Below are positions 1 to 9,820 of a DNA stretch of 64,000 nucleotides, piece after piece. Where the stretch lies: assembly GCA_002286855.1 (NCBI GenBank), contig NRSV01000046.1, positions 248,001 to 312,000 on the forward strand. Direction: 5' to 3'. Below the pieces are notes generated by a model. That model was given only the letters and a program-made list of their open reading frames with translations, had not been told where the DNA came from and did not search any database. The stretch is from Bipolaris cookei (lineage: Eukaryota; Ascomycota; Dothideomycetes; Pleosporales; Pleosporaceae). Made by a program: the position numbers and the translations under genes. The first letter of the stretch is position 1. Every line of letters starts with the position of its first letter.

Positions 1-1979
1 CGCGACCATCTGCCAACGGCACGTTCGAAATTGCTCTGATTCAACTTCCTATTGCTGGCTTTGTCATTCCCGGAATTGGAAATGCGGGTGCCGTTTTCGA
101 ACCCAGAATCGCGTTTGAATTTGAAGTCAGCGGTGGGCTTGAGGTCAACTATGGACTCGAACTCAATGTGCCTGACAACTCCAGGCTTCGGGTGGAGCTC
201 ACCAACCTCAGTGGCAGCAGTCTTGTTGGTTTCCAGGACACCAGTCTTACTCCCCTGCCTGTCACTGTCAACATTACAGACGTTGATGTTACCCTTGGTC
301 TTGCCTTCAAGCCCACCATCCCAGTTGGGTTCGAATTCCTTAGCCAGTTGTCAGCGGAGGTCACTGCTGCTTTGGACCTACCTCGCCTGGATGCAAAGCT
401 CTCAACCAATATTGCTGAGAATTGTGGTAGTGGCGACAAAGCCTCCGACCCATCTACACCAGATGCAAACAACACGGCACAGATGTCTCCTGATCTTATC
501 CAGCTGGGTCCTATCGCCTTGGTTGAAGCCAACGTCTCCATTTCCTGTGATCTCAGCTTTGACGTCTCGATTCCAGTGCTGCCACCACCGTTCAATGCCG
601 TCAGGGTCGCACGAAATATTTTCAAGGCGGAATTCCCTCTCATCTCGGAATGCAAGTCGCCAGAGACTGCTTTCGATGATGCATCGGATGTTGTCGTTCC
701 TGCGCCCCCAGTTGTTAGCGAATACGTTGCTCCGGCATCTCCTGTGAATGCTACTGCTGTGCCAGTCCACACAGCTCCAATGGTGAACTACACGATTTCT
801 TCGATGGTAGCCCTGCCTGCCGCTACCACTCTAAGTAGTGTAGTCTACGCGGTGCCTTCATATATAGATGCTACTGATGATTCAGCCAGCACGAGCTGTT
901 CAACTACTCCAAGCTATACAACTTCTCCAGACGTGAGTGCGACGGCCAGCATGACCAATGCGAGTATATCCACAGCCCCGTATCTAAACATTTCCGCTAG
1001 TTACACTAGCGCCAGTTACCCAGTGCCCTCAGAACCGGCTTCGACCACCATAATGGCCAGCAGCAGCACCGCACTCGCAAGCTCTTACGTCAATTTCAAC
1101 TCGACGGCGATGACCAACTATCCCATGCCCGTCATGTCGACGTTGTGCGAAAGCAGTTCGACTAGCGTAATCACCACCACGTCTTATACTACTTACAATA
1201 TCTCAAGGACGAGCACGATGTCAGCTGCCGAAGCGCCGACGCTAGATGCTGGATTCTCTTTCAGTCTTTTTTCAACAGTTACTCCAGAGGAGGTTGCTCC
1301 AACTAGTATGGCAGAGATTTCATCTATGGAAGCTGAACCTCCTGTTGAAACTCCGTCCACATCAGAGTCCACTTCTACACCAGAGTTCACGTCTACACCA
1401 GAGTCCGTGTCTGCCTCTTATTCGACTGCTCTCGCTATAAATTCATCTCAGGAGTCCATACCTTCGACTTCCCCGCCTGCTCCCGCTCTGACTTCATCGC
1501 TCCTAGAGTCCGCGGTACCTTTGCCGTCTTCCATTCCCGCTGTTTCTTCCGCTGTTTCCACTGTTGTTTCTTCTGCTGTCTCTCTATCGTCTTCTACTCC
1601 CGCCGAGTCCTCTACTGCTTCTCTTTCGGAATCTGCTCCCTCGGAATCCACTCCCGCTACTTTCTCAGCTGCCTCCTCTCCATCCTCACCCATCGAAACA
1701 TCAACCCTAATCGTCTCAAGCCAACCACCCGCATCACAAACACTATCGCCAACCCCCCTGGCGCCACCACCACCCTTCATGAGCGGCCCTCTCCCATCGC
1801 TAGCAGCCACGCTCAGCGAAGCCCCCGGGTTTTTGGTCCCAACCAATGCAAGCGTCCTGCCTGTGATGCAAACAAGCATCGTGTCATTTACCGGCACCGC
1901 ATCGCGGGGTGTACAAATCTCATATCTGGTGAGTATATTGAGTGTGGTAATTGGAATCGTTGGTTTGTGGGTTATTTGA
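1..1979 (+). CDS. Ser/Thr-rich secreted GPI-anchor-like protein, 5' partial
   Basis: The frame is open from base 3 to the TGA at 1977-1979, so the N-terminus and any signal peptide lie left of the window. The first ~190 visible residues are a beta-rich ectodomain with N-glycosylation sequons and sparse Cys. It resembles the central part of the large fungal secreted DUF7029/DUF7223-type proteins; that resemblance is from memory and moderate. About 350 residues of Ser/Thr/Pro/Ala-rich, presumably O-mannosylated stalk follow. The last ~20 residues are hydrophobic (YLVSILSVVIGIVGLWVI) after a small-residue stretch, as expected for a GPI-attachment signal. The role is probably at the cell wall or surface. 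It could be host flank or cargo of the mobile element proposed for this window. Confidence 0.8.
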   Translation, partial: RPSANGTFEIALIQLPIAGFVIPGIGNAGAVFEPRIAFEFEVSGGLEVNYGLELNVPDNSRLRVELTNLSGSSLVGFQDTSLTPLPVTVNITDVDVTLGLAFKPTIPVGFEFLSQLSAEVTAALDLPRLDAKLSTNIAENCGSGDKASDPSTPDANNTAQMSPDLIQLGPIALVEANVSISCDLSFDVSIPVLPPPFNAVRVARNIFKAEFPLISECKSPETAFDDASDVVVPAPPVVSEYVAPASPVNATAVPVHTAPMVNYTISSMVALPAATTLSSVVYAVPSYIDATDDSASTSCSTTPSYTTSPDVSATASMTNASISTAPYLNISASYTSASYPVPSEPASTTIMASSSTALASSYVNFNSTAMTNYPMPVMSTLCESSSTSVITTTSYTTYNISRTSTMSAAEAPTLDAGFSFSLFSTVTPEEVAPTSMAEISSMEAEPPVETPSTSESTSTPEFTSTPESVSASYSTALAINSSQESIPSTSPPAPALTSSLLESAVPLPSSIPAVSSAVSTVVSSAVSLSSSTPAESSTASLSESAPSESTPATFSAASSPSSPIETSTLIVSSQPPASQTLSPTPLAPPPPFMSGPLPSLAATLSEAPGFLVPTNASVLPVMQTSIVSFTGTASRGVQISYLVSILSVVIGIVGLWVI

Positions 1980-2478
1980 GAGTGGGCTTGCTAGTCAAGA
2001 ACTTAATGATTGTCATTCGTGGTTGTTTACATTTGTTTATTGCAATTCGGGATACCCCCTTTTTGGTTCTATTGCTGTTGATTAATCGGTTTTTTTGTTT
2101 TGGTGAGTAATGTTTTTTGAGGGTTTACCTGTGTTCTGATGAACTTGGGATGGATTTGGGGGTGTGGGAAGGAGTTGTATAGTACTGTTAAAGAAATACG
2201 TGGTCGCCTTTTGTATGCCCAATACAGTAAGGTTTTGCACCGAGATGATATTTTTGCAAAATTTACACTGTTTATTCAGCAGCTAATATCTCGCTACTTT
2301 TCAGCAATTATGTTGGTTATTTTAACAAGCGCCATGACGTTCAACCTTCTTGCAATGCCTTCAATCACAAAGTGTCAGCCTCGCGCTACAGTATCCATGC
2401 ACTCAATGCCCAGGTTCAGTCAATGCCCGCCCCCACCACTACAATAACACAACTTCAACGCGTCACAATTCCACCAAT

Positions 2479-3117
2479 ATGGACCCAATTCAAGAAGCGG
2501 CTGAATATATCGAATCTTGCGAGCCAGGAGATGATTTTACGTATAGCGAAGTTGCTCGCAAGTACAATGTTGATCGACCTACGCTCGCTCGAAGACACCA
2601 AGGCGTAATAGAGCGGCGCGGGGTCCCCCATCGATCCCTACACCCACAACACGAAGCTGAGCTTGTACAATACATACAATCCCTTGCTGAACGACGTTTG
2701 CCATCTACAAGAACAATGGTACAGCAGTTTTCTAGTCAGCTGGCTGGCAAAGAGATTTCAAAAAGCTGGGTTACCCGGTTCCTCCACCAGCATCCAAGCC
2801 ATCTCATCTCTCACTACATCAAAGGAATGAGTAGGCTACGGCACAAAGCTGATTCAGGGGCTAATTAAAACCTGTACGTCAAGCTCCTCCTTGAAAAGAT
2901 AGAGTAGTACAACGTTAGGTCCACCTATATATTTAATATGGATGAGAAGGGGTTTCAACTTGGAACAGTTGATAGAACAAAATGAGTATTCGACAAGGTA
3001 CTCTACAGACAAAAGGGGGTTACTCAAGCCCTCCAAGATGGCTCAACTGAGTGGATAACCGTGCTGGCTTGTATTTTTTCAGATGGCTCAGTTCTGAGTC
3101 CTTCACTCATCTTTAGG
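2479..3117 (+). pseudogene. truncated pogo/Fot1-type transposase remnant
   Basis: The first 129 codons (2479-2868) read as a helix-turn-helix plus CENP-B/Tc5-like DNA-binding region beginning MDPIQEAAEYIESCEPGDDF, as at the N-terminus of DDE_1 pogo-family transposases. After the stop, other frames still show the start of the catalytic core (NMDEKGFQLG near 2937-2967, first Asp of the DDD triad; then QDGSTEWITVLACIF near 3035-3080), broken by stops and frameshifts. The sequence stops exactly where the chromovirus LTR begins at 3118. The rest of the transposase is not found beyond the far LTR at 8677. This is a dead element. Confidence 0.8.
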
Positions 3118-3342
3118 TGTCACAAGATGCTAGGAGCACGAATCCAAAAGCTTTGGGAAGCGTTGGTGAATTGCTACGTACACTATCTGTGAAGACTCAA
3201 GACGTTGCGTAAGGAATCAGAACAGAAATTCGTCAACAGAATATATATCATGGGTGGCTAGCGTACGTGTAGTACCTCGGTAGCACTCAGCCAATCAGCA
3301 GCAGAATCCAGGTGTTATGGCAACCCGGTGGTTACCGTGACA
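3118..3342 (-). repeat. 3' LTR of the chromovirus
   Basis: This 225-bp copy begins TGTCAC and ends GTGACA. It matches 8454-8676 base for base except for one extra TA in an AT run (near 3242-3250). It cuts off the pogo transposase remnant on its left. Confidence 0.95.
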
Positions 3343-3345
3343 GTA

Positions 3346-3355
3346 CCCCCCTCTT
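3346..3355 (-). other. polypurine tract of the chromovirus
   Basis: On the element's strand a purine run (AAGAGGGGGG) lies three bases from the 3' LTR. This is the expected place for the plus-strand primer of reverse transcription. Confidence 0.75.
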
Positions 3356-3380
3356 ATTCTCGAGCTCCTGCGAGTGGTGA

Positions 3381-4898
3381 TCATATCATGTCGTGTAGCA
3401 GTGTAGTTGCTGGCTTCGTTTTAGGTTTAGGAACGTTAGGGTACCTCTTATGAAAGTCAGTGACAGCGTCGTTATCCTTCAGATTCGCAATAGGTTCCCA
3501 GGTCATCTCATCGTAGCCTGTCCATTTGACATAGTATTCGTGTCGCCTGGTACGCTTGTTATAGCGGAGATCTTCAATTTTCTCGACGAAATACCATTCT
3601 TCATTGTCAACGACAACGGGTTCAGGCGGCGGTGCGTATTGACCAGGGAGATATTCTTGTTTCCGGGAGGCAAGTCGAAGTAGGGACACATGAAACACGG
3701 GGTGTATCTTCATGGATTCGGGTAGTTCAAGACAGTAAGCGTGAGAAGAGACTTTCTTGACCACCTTATATGGCCCTAGGTTCTTCCAGTCTAACTTCTT
3801 GGATGCTCGTTTCGTCCGGATATTACGCGCGTCTAGCCAAACTTCATCCCCTATTTCGTATGCTGGCGCGGGGAGGCGTTTTCGGTTTGCGTATTCTTGC
3901 TGCATGGCTTGGGCCCAAGTCATCTCTTCACGGATAAAAGAAGTGATATCCTGCATCTTTTCGATCATCATGTTCACTTCGCGGGCTTGAAGAGCCTGGT
4001 ACGCAGGTCGTTTCTTGTTGGTGGGCGGTTCGAAGCCCATTCGGGGATTCTGTCCATAGCAGGCCATCATTGGAGAAACTCTAGTGGACTCGGAAACAGT
4101 ATTGTTCGCTTCAAACTGAGCCGTGGGAAGCCACTGAACCCAGTCGTCTTGCTGGTAGTTCGTATATGCACGTAAGACTTGTTCCATTGCGGCGTTGGCG
4201 TTCTCAGTTTGCCCGTCGGTCTCTGGGTGATAGCCAGTTGAGAAACGTGGGTCGATCTTCAGCTGTGCGCACAGTTCGTCGTGGAAGGCGGAGACAAATT
4301 GCCTGCCTCGATCGGAGACAATTGTATCAGGGAGACCGTGGTTACACCAGACATAGCGGAGGAACATGCGCGCCACGTCGGAAGCTTCCATCGAATCGCA
4401 GGGGATCATGTAACGGTACTTGGAGAGTCGGTCTACTACTACCATGATGTTCTTGCATCCTTCGGATTCAGGTAAGTCAACGACGAAGTCGACGGAGATG
4501 TCTGCCCATCGTCGTTCTGGCACAGGCAGTGGCTTTAGCAAACCGTGATACTTCTCTCGAGAAGCCTTCGAGCGTCGACATGTGTGGCAACAAGAGACGT
4601 ATCGACGGATAGTCTTGAACATACTCAGCCAATAGTATTCGCGTTGAATCAGTTCGAGTGTTTTGCCTCGGCCAGGGTGGCCTCCAGATGGAGCGTCGTG
4701 TGCTGCACGGAGAATCTTGATCTTCAGTTCGTCATCGTCGGGTATAACCAACCGGCCACGATAGTAAAGACGGCCTTCTCGTTTCTCACAGTCTGCAAGG
4801 GTGACGGTCTTCGAGCGTCGTCCGCCGTTGTCCAGCAGCTGTAGCGTTTCTCGGATGAATGGGTCTGTGGGGTACCCATCTTCGTCGGGTAAGCGCAT
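3381..4898 (-). CDS. pol: chromovirus integrase with C-terminal chromodomain (second part of pol)
   Basis: This 505-aa frame holds an H-H-C-C zinc-binding segment (about residues 68-110, ending CCHTCRR), then the integrase core with the D,D-35-E residues in SVDFVVDL, VSDRGRQF and HPETDGQTENANA. A GPY-like region (NLGPYKVVKKV) follows, and a chromodomain (WYFVEKIEDLR through YYVKWTGYDEMTWEP, near residues 430-475). Chromodomains of this class steer integration to modified chromatin. The frame overlaps the upstream pol frame by 113 bp and lies in another frame. Integrase is normally fused to RT, so there is either a one-base frameshift near 4898-4870 or a programmed shift. Confidence 0.93.
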   Translation of the reverse strand: MRLPDEDGYPTDPFIRETLQLLDNGGRRSKTVTLADCEKREGRLYYRGRLVIPDDDELKIKILRAAHDAPSGGHPGRGKTLELIQREYYWLSMFKTIRRYVSCCHTCRRSKASREKYHGLLKPLPVPERRWADISVDFVVDLPESEGCKNIMVVVDRLSKYRYMIPCDSMEASDVARMFLRYVWCNHGLPDTIVSDRGRQFVSAFHDELCAQLKIDPRFSTGYHPETDGQTENANAAMEQVLRAYTNYQQDDWVQWLPTAQFEANNTVSESTRVSPMMACYGQNPRMGFEPPTNKKRPAYQALQAREVNMMIEKMQDITSFIREEMTWAQAMQQEYANRKRLPAPAYEIGDEVWLDARNIRTKRASKKLDWKNLGPYKVVKKVSSHAYCLELPESMKIHPVFHVSLLRLASRKQEYLPGQYAPPPEPVVVDNEEWYFVEKIEDLRYNKRTRRHEYYVKWTGYDEMTWEPIANLKDNDAVTDFHKRYPNVPKPKTKPATTLLHDMI

Positions 4899-6987
4899 CA
4901 GGCTTCTCGCCCTGCTTGCCAGGACGGTATGTGATCGTGAACTGAAATCGGGACAGGTATTCTGACCAACGTGCTTGTCGGTGACTGAGCTGCTTCGTGG
5001 TCGCGAAGTACTGCAAGTTCTTGTGATCGCTCAGTACAGAGATCGGGAAGGCGGCGCCTTCGAGTTCGGGTCTCCATTGTTCGAAGCAGCGGACAATCGC
5101 TAGCAGTTCCTTGTCGTAAATCTCGTAGTTGTTCTCTGCTGGGCTCATTCTCTTGGAGTAGTAGGCTACAGGTCTCAGTACTCCATCTGTGTCGTGCTGC
5201 GAGAGGACACCAGCGACGACGTAGTCGGAGGCGTCAGCTTCTACTACGATCGGAAGGTCAGGATCGAAGTGTCTAAGGATCGGAGCGGTCGTGAAAGCTC
5301 GTTTCAGATCGTCGAAGGTCTTACGACAGAGTTCATCAAAGGAGAACTTAACGTCCTTCTTAGTCAAGGCTACCAGCGGGGTGACTCGGTATGAGAAGTT
5401 ATCAATAAATCGTCGGTAAAAGTTTGCGAAGCCGAGAAAGGCTCGTACATCCTTCACGTTGCTTGGGTACTCCCAGTCGACAATAGCTTTTACCTTCTTC
5501 GGGTCCATTCGTATCCCATCAACTCCCACTACGTAGCCAAGGTAAGTGACCTCGGACTGGTGGAATTCGCACTTATCAACGTCTAGCTGAAGTCCTGCTT
5601 CTCTGAGGGCGCAGAGGACGGATCGTACGTGGCTCTTGTGTTCCTCCAAATTCTCACTGTAGATCAGGATGTCATCGAGGTATGCTGTGCAGAATACGTC
5701 TAGGAACGGACGTAGCACGTCGTTCACGTAGTGTTGAAATGTACTTGGTGCGTTAGCTAATCCGAAGGGCATTACCAGGTATTCAAACAGGCCGTATCGG
5801 GTGCGGAAGGCTGTCAGCCATTCATCACCTTCCGCGATTCGCAGTCGGTTGAACGCTGCGATGATGTCGAGCTTGGTGTAATACTTCGCCTTGCTAAGTC
5901 GGTTCAGCGTTTCTTGGATCAACGGGATCGGGTAACGATTCTTGATAGTGATTGCATTCAGTGCTCGATAGTCTACGCAGAAGCGGAGACCACCTCCAGG
6001 TTTCTTCACAAAGATGACAGGCGAGGCGACAGGCGAGGCGCTTGCTCGGATGAACCCCTTTGATAAGTTGTCTTCGAGGTACTTCTTCAAAACTTTCAGT
6101 TCGTCTCGGGACATGCCGTAGAGCGGGCCGAACCCATGTTGTTTGCCCTTTTGGAGCTCGATCTTGTGGTCGTATGCGCGTCGCTCGGGTAGTTTGTTTG
6201 AGTCGTCACGGGAGAAAACATCTAGCAGGTCGTGGTACTCATGTGGCACCTTCGTCGCCGGGTCGGTGTGTTCTTTCTCAGCCAAAGCCTTATTGATGTC
6301 GGCTATACTCACAGCGCAGATCTCGTAGCCGCGTTGAGCAAGTCTCACGAGAGAAGCGGCTCCAATACAGTGGATATCGAGCGTCGGTTGTGGCTTTAGC
6401 TCGTCATTGGAGTCATCGTCGGGTTCTGGCACATCGTGTTCCTCAACAGGTTGAGGGTCAGGTTGGTGTAGCTGGCGTTCCATCTTAGGTCGCCAGTGGT
6501 CGTGTCGTTGTCGCGTCGTGTGTCTCAGCTTTATCGAGCGACGACGTGTCGGGTGATCGTCACCAGAGCCCCACATCTCGTTGTTGGGGGGCGACGGGGT
6601 TCGGGTCTTACGGAGGCAGCGCTCGACGCAGCGCCGCGCGCCGAATACTAACTTCTCGCGGGCATAGTCTAGGTTGACTCGGTGTTTACTCATCCAAGGC
6701 TGGCCTAAGATCAGTTCGTGTCGGCCGGTGTTGGTGACAAACAGTCGTATAGACTCAGTGTGCCCATCATGCCGTAGGGTCAGGTTGACGGTGTGAGAGA
6801 TTTCTCCACCTTCGAGTATAGTTCCAGTAAATCCAGTTGGGTATATGACGTAGGGCAGCGGGTCTTGACGAAGGCTCAGGTTGCGCGCGACATCTCTGTC
6901 AATGTATCCGATACCGGTGGCGCCAGTATCGACGAGGGCTCTCAGGTCACTCCGGATTTTGCCTTGCTGGATCGAACAGGGTATCAC
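4786..6987 (-). CDS. pol: chromovirus protease, reverse transcriptase and RNase H
   Basis: The 733-aa frame starts with a retropepsin-like aspartic protease (ALVDTGATG near residue 17). The reverse transcriptase follows, with CVDYRALN, PFGLANAPSTFQ and the catalytic YLDD (AYLDDILIYS), then RNase H (VVEADASDYVVAGVL, then YDKELLAIV and SDHKNL). It ends in the linker YRPGKQGEKPDALTRR, after which this frame turns to unrelated sequence and stops. The annotated first codon is GTG. The frame is open further upstream, so pol is probably made by frameshift or fused to gag. All catalytic motifs are intact. Confidence 0.94.
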   Translation of the reverse strand: MIPCSIQQGKIRSDLRALVDTGATGIGYIDRDVARNLSLRQDPLPYVIYPTGFTGTILEGGEISHTVNLTLRHDGHTESIRLFVTNTGRHELILGQPWMSKHRVNLDYAREKLVFGARRCVERCLRKTRTPSPPNNEMWGSGDDHPTRRRSIKLRHTTRQRHDHWRPKMERQLHQPDPQPVEEHDVPEPDDDSNDELKPQPTLDIHCIGAASLVRLAQRGYEICAVSIADINKALAEKEHTDPATKVPHEYHDLLDVFSRDDSNKLPERRAYDHKIELQKGKQHGFGPLYGMSRDELKVLKKYLEDNLSKGFIRASASPVASPVIFVKKPGGGLRFCVDYRALNAITIKNRYPIPLIQETLNRLSKAKYYTKLDIIAAFNRLRIAEGDEWLTAFRTRYGLFEYLVMPFGLANAPSTFQHYVNDVLRPFLDVFCTAYLDDILIYSENLEEHKSHVRSVLCALREAGLQLDVDKCEFHQSEVTYLGYVVGVDGIRMDPKKVKAIVDWEYPSNVKDVRAFLGFANFYRRFIDNFSYRVTPLVALTKKDVKFSFDELCRKTFDDLKRAFTTAPILRHFDPDLPIVVEADASDYVVAGVLSQHDTDGVLRPVAYYSKRMSPAENNYEIYDKELLAIVRCFEQWRPELEGAAFPISVLSDHKNLQYFATTKQLSHRQARWSEYLSRFQFTITYRPGKQGEKPDALTRRRWVPHRPIHPRNATAAGQRRTTLEDRHPCRL

Positions 6988-7070
6988 GATGCAGCGTTTC
7001 CAGGAGTCGGACGGAGATTCAGACCATAGTTCAGCAGAGATTCGGTGTGTGCGCGGTCCCAGGGAGCGAC

Positions 7071-8434
7071 TTATCCCCGGGACGATGCTTTTCCCTTCTT
7101 AGGAGACATCTTACGAGTGCAGCGTCCTCGAGAGTGTGAAGAGCGCGCAGGAGCAGGCGATTCAGATCGGGTGGAGCAGGTGCCTTCCGAGAGCGAAGCG
7201 CTATGGGCTCTAACTCGTTGTTGGGGCAATGGAACGGGGCAGTTAGCGGAGATGTGGCCTTTCTTATTGCACTTAAAGCAACGTCCTTCGCTGATTCTTT
7301 TCTTTCGTTCATCAGATCCTTTTGGGGCGTAGTCCGAAACATCGAGCTCCATTTCCACCGGGTATCGGGTCTGCTTGGTACTCGCGGTCATACGTGCAAC
7401 AGGAAGATATCGAAGGTCATTATCGTAAAGGGAGATCAAGTTCGCGTAGTCGTTCAGGGATTGCGGAATCGGTACGCCGACCATAGCACGGCGTAGTTCG
7501 TCAGAGAGAGAGCGGCGTAGCTGATTTATTTGGGCTCCTTCGTTCAGGTTAGTGTCGGCTACAAGACGTCTGAATTCAGCGAAATGCGAGAGAAAGGTCC
7601 TTTTTCCTTGCTTCAGGTTATCAAGTCGGCTCCAGGCAGTAAGTTCTCGGTTTGGGTCTCCGTAGGTTGCTTCGAGGAACTGTATTAGACGGTCTACAGT
7701 TACAATGTCCTTGCCCATGAGCGGGTCGATAAGCGTAGCTGGGTCATGTTCAAGCCGAGAGTGAGCGTAGATGAGTCGTGATTCCTCAGTAGGGAAGCGG
7801 TCGGCATTTCCCTTTAGTTTATAGCGGAGCTTAGTCAAGAAAAGCGGTAAGTCCTTCTTCTTGCCGCTAAAGGCGGGAGGGTCAGGCAGTCGTTCAGACC
7901 TCAAGTTCTTCTCCGGGAGAGATGTTGAAGTCGTAGGGGTGATCTGGGTAGTTGGAGAAGAGCTAGTTTCAGATCCTAGAGTAGCGTCTGGCGCTTGTTT
8001 CTCTTCGGCGTCCGGGGAGTTTANGTAGGGAAGCGGTCGGCATTTCCCTTTAGTTTATAGCGGAGCTTAGTCAAGAAAAGCGGTAAGTCCTTCTTCTTGC
8101 CGCTAAAGGCGGGAGGGTCAGGCAGTCGTTCAGACCTCAAGTTCTTCTCCGGGAGAGATGTTGAAGTCGTAGGGGTGATCTGGGTAGTTGGAGAAGAGCT
8201 AGTTTCAGATCCTAGAGTAGCGTCTGGCGCTTGTTTCTCTTCGGCGTCCGGGGAGTTTACTGTTGGTGCAGGTTGTGCTGACTGGGTAACCGCGTTGAGA
8301 CTCTCTTGAAAGTCTCTACGCAAGGCTACTATTTCTTCATGATGTCGTGCTTCTTGTTTTGCAAGGGTGTCAGTTAATCCGGCGACTTGTTGCAATAGTA
8401 ACTGCAGCGTGTTGTTCAGTTCTTCGGTAGTCAT
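7071..8434 (-). CDS. gag: chromovirus Gag, interrupted by an assembly gap
   Basis: Gag reads in two pieces. 8434-8025 gives the N-terminus (MTTEELNNTLQLLLQQ, a coiled coil, then a Pro/Thr linker). 7904-7071 gives the capsid region and a zinc knuckle CX2CX4HX4C (CFKCNKKGHISANC), then a basic tail. The pieces share the residues from RSERLPDPPAF to GNADRFP because the DNA is duplicated on either side of an N at 8024. Removing the 236-bp excess leaves one 375-aa frame, the usual size. The gene itself is therefore probably intact and the break artificial. Confidence 0.85.
7789..8259. other. 235-bp exact duplication around a single N (assembly join)
   Basis: Bases 7789-8023 and 8025-8259 appear identical and are separated only by the N at 8024, the sole ambiguous base seen in the window. 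This is what is left when two overlapping contig ends are scaffolded without merging. It shifts the gag frame. Confidence 0.9.
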
Positions 8435-8442
8435 AGTTGAGG

Positions 8443-8453
8443 ACGCAACGTAA
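8443..8453 (-). other. candidate self-priming primer-binding site
   Basis: The short stretch between the 5' LTR and the gag start contains nine bases (8443-8451) that are the reverse complement of ACGTTGCGT at 8538-8546 inside the LTR. Tf1/sushi-type fungal chromoviruses prime reverse transcription from their own folded transcript rather than a tRNA, and this pairing fits that layout. No tRNA-like site was recognised. Confidence 0.5.
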
Positions 8454-8676
8454 TGTCACAAGATGCTAGGAGCACGAATCCAAAAGCTTTGGGAAGCGTT
8501 GGTGAATTGCTACGTACACTATCTGTGAAGACTCAAGACGTTGCGTAAGGAATCAGAACAGAAATTCGTCAACAGAATATATCATGGGTGGCTAGCGTAC
8601 GTGTAGTACCTCGGTAGCACTCAGCCAATCAGCAGCAGAATCCAGGTGTTATGGCAACCCGGTGGTTACCGTGACA
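8454..8676 (-). repeat. 5' LTR of the chromovirus
   Basis: This 223-bp copy has TGTCAC/GTGACA ends and should carry the promoter for the minus-strand element. Sequence right of 8676 is unrelated to the transposase fragment left of 3118. Confidence 0.95.
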
Positions 8677-8995
8677 AATCTCTATGCTTAATTCCAGCTC
8701 TCGAAGCGCCATCCCGGTCTACTAACATGCCAGGGGTCACAGAATTTAGCTAGAAAAGGGGTAAGCCAGGCGAAAGGCGAGAAGCGGTGCGCGTCGGGTG
8801 AGGGGAGACATGGCAAGATGAGCACGGCCCATGTCCGCGCGGAGACGCTTTTCTGCACAACTGCTTATGCATCTAGGTTTGCTTCTGCCCTGTTTTAGAG
8901 GCCGAGATACCCCGCATATATGTGACTGAAATCCCATACCATTCTCTGCTACACAAAAATTCCGACGAAGAGCCTTCTTGTCCAAGATCACCATC

Positions 8996-9660
8996 ATGTC
9001 GTCTCAAAACTTGGTTGACGCTTGCCGAGAAGTCGTCCGCTACATCAAACCCAAAGATGTCGTTGCTCCTTATCGTTTCACAGTTGCTCAAGACCGTCTT
9101 GGGTACTTTACAATCGGGAGCCCGTTTCCGAGATATATACGAGCCGCCACACTTCGAACAAAGACCCGTTGGGGACCGAGGGATAAGATTGGTGAGAAGG
9201 CGGAGCTAGAAGCTGTAACCAACATGTACCAATCACGAATGGTAGACCTCATAGTAAGTTACAACAGTCCATTCAGTATCTATGAAAAAAGTTAACCTCG
9301 CTAGTCCGCCATGAGAAAGACACCTTCTTTCTCAGATAAAGAATTGACAGAAAAATTTCTCGATTGTGCCATCGAGGGTTGTGGAATTAAGAGAGATCTT
9401 CTCCCGGCCTGTCTACGCCTGGCGGAAAGTGATTATGATTTGGAAGACAATAAGGAGGCTCTCATAAAGGCAATGACAGATCAGATTAGATTAGGAGACA
9501 AGTTTGACAACTGGACTGGGCATTCCTGTACGTTTTGCATTGCTCTATGAGACAACTAAGAGAACTAACTCTACAAGGAGTGTTCGTAAACGAGGAGAAA
9601 GGGAACGGAAAAAGAGCGGCGAAGGTGGGCTTTGAGAAAGCGACTGTCCGCCGATACTAG
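8996..9660 (+). CDS. hypothetical protein, three-exon model
   Basis: ATG at 8996 (MSSQNLVDACREVV). Exon 1 8996-9253, intron 9254-9304 (GTAAGT, TAG), exon 2 9305-9527. A third exon 9581-9660 with a weaker GAG acceptor keeps the frame and gives 186 aa. If intron 2 is not removed the protein ends at 9550. No domain recognised; the chain is charged and soluble-looking with a basic tail. A decayed copy of its 3' end lies near 10980-11030, next to the paralogue of the following gene, so a two-gene unit seems to have been duplicated. Confidence 0.55.
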
Positions 9661-9820
9661 CTTCCGCATGATGGACATTCTACTGGGACAACCAGTCAAG
9701 AAAGGAATGAAAGCAGTTGGAGACATACAAAGGAATGGAGATAGGTGCTTGGAAATGAGAATGGTTGCCAGGACAGTACATAGCAACATGGAAATTGTCC
9801 GCAGCGACTGGACAGTGATC

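Larger units (their letters stand above)
3118..8676 (-). mobile_element. Ty3/Gypsy chromovirus LTR retrotransposon
   Basis: A complete-looking element runs on the minus strand: 5' LTR 8454-8676, gag, protease-RT-RNase H, integrase with chromodomain, 3' LTR 3118-3342. The LTRs start TGTCAC and end GTGACA and differ only by one TA dinucleotide (225 versus 223 bp), so the insertion looks recent. Length is 5,559 bp, about 5,323 bp if the 235-bp duplicate and N at 7789-8259 are an assembly error. The flanks do not share a target-site duplication: TTAGG stands before 3118 and AATCT after 8676. That suggests recombination between copies or a rearranged flank. Confidence 0.95.

Noticed and set aside
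149..772. Minus-strand 207-aa ORF inside the first gene
   Set aside because: Lies opposite a clearly coding, open frame with secretion and GPI-like features.
1..3000. Left end of the proposed Starship
   Set aside because: No terminal repeat or empty-site junction could be identified, so the left boundary is left unplaced.
3118..8676. Target-site duplication for the chromovirus
   Set aside because: The five bases on each side (TTAGG, AATCT) do not match, and small shifts of the boundary do not help.
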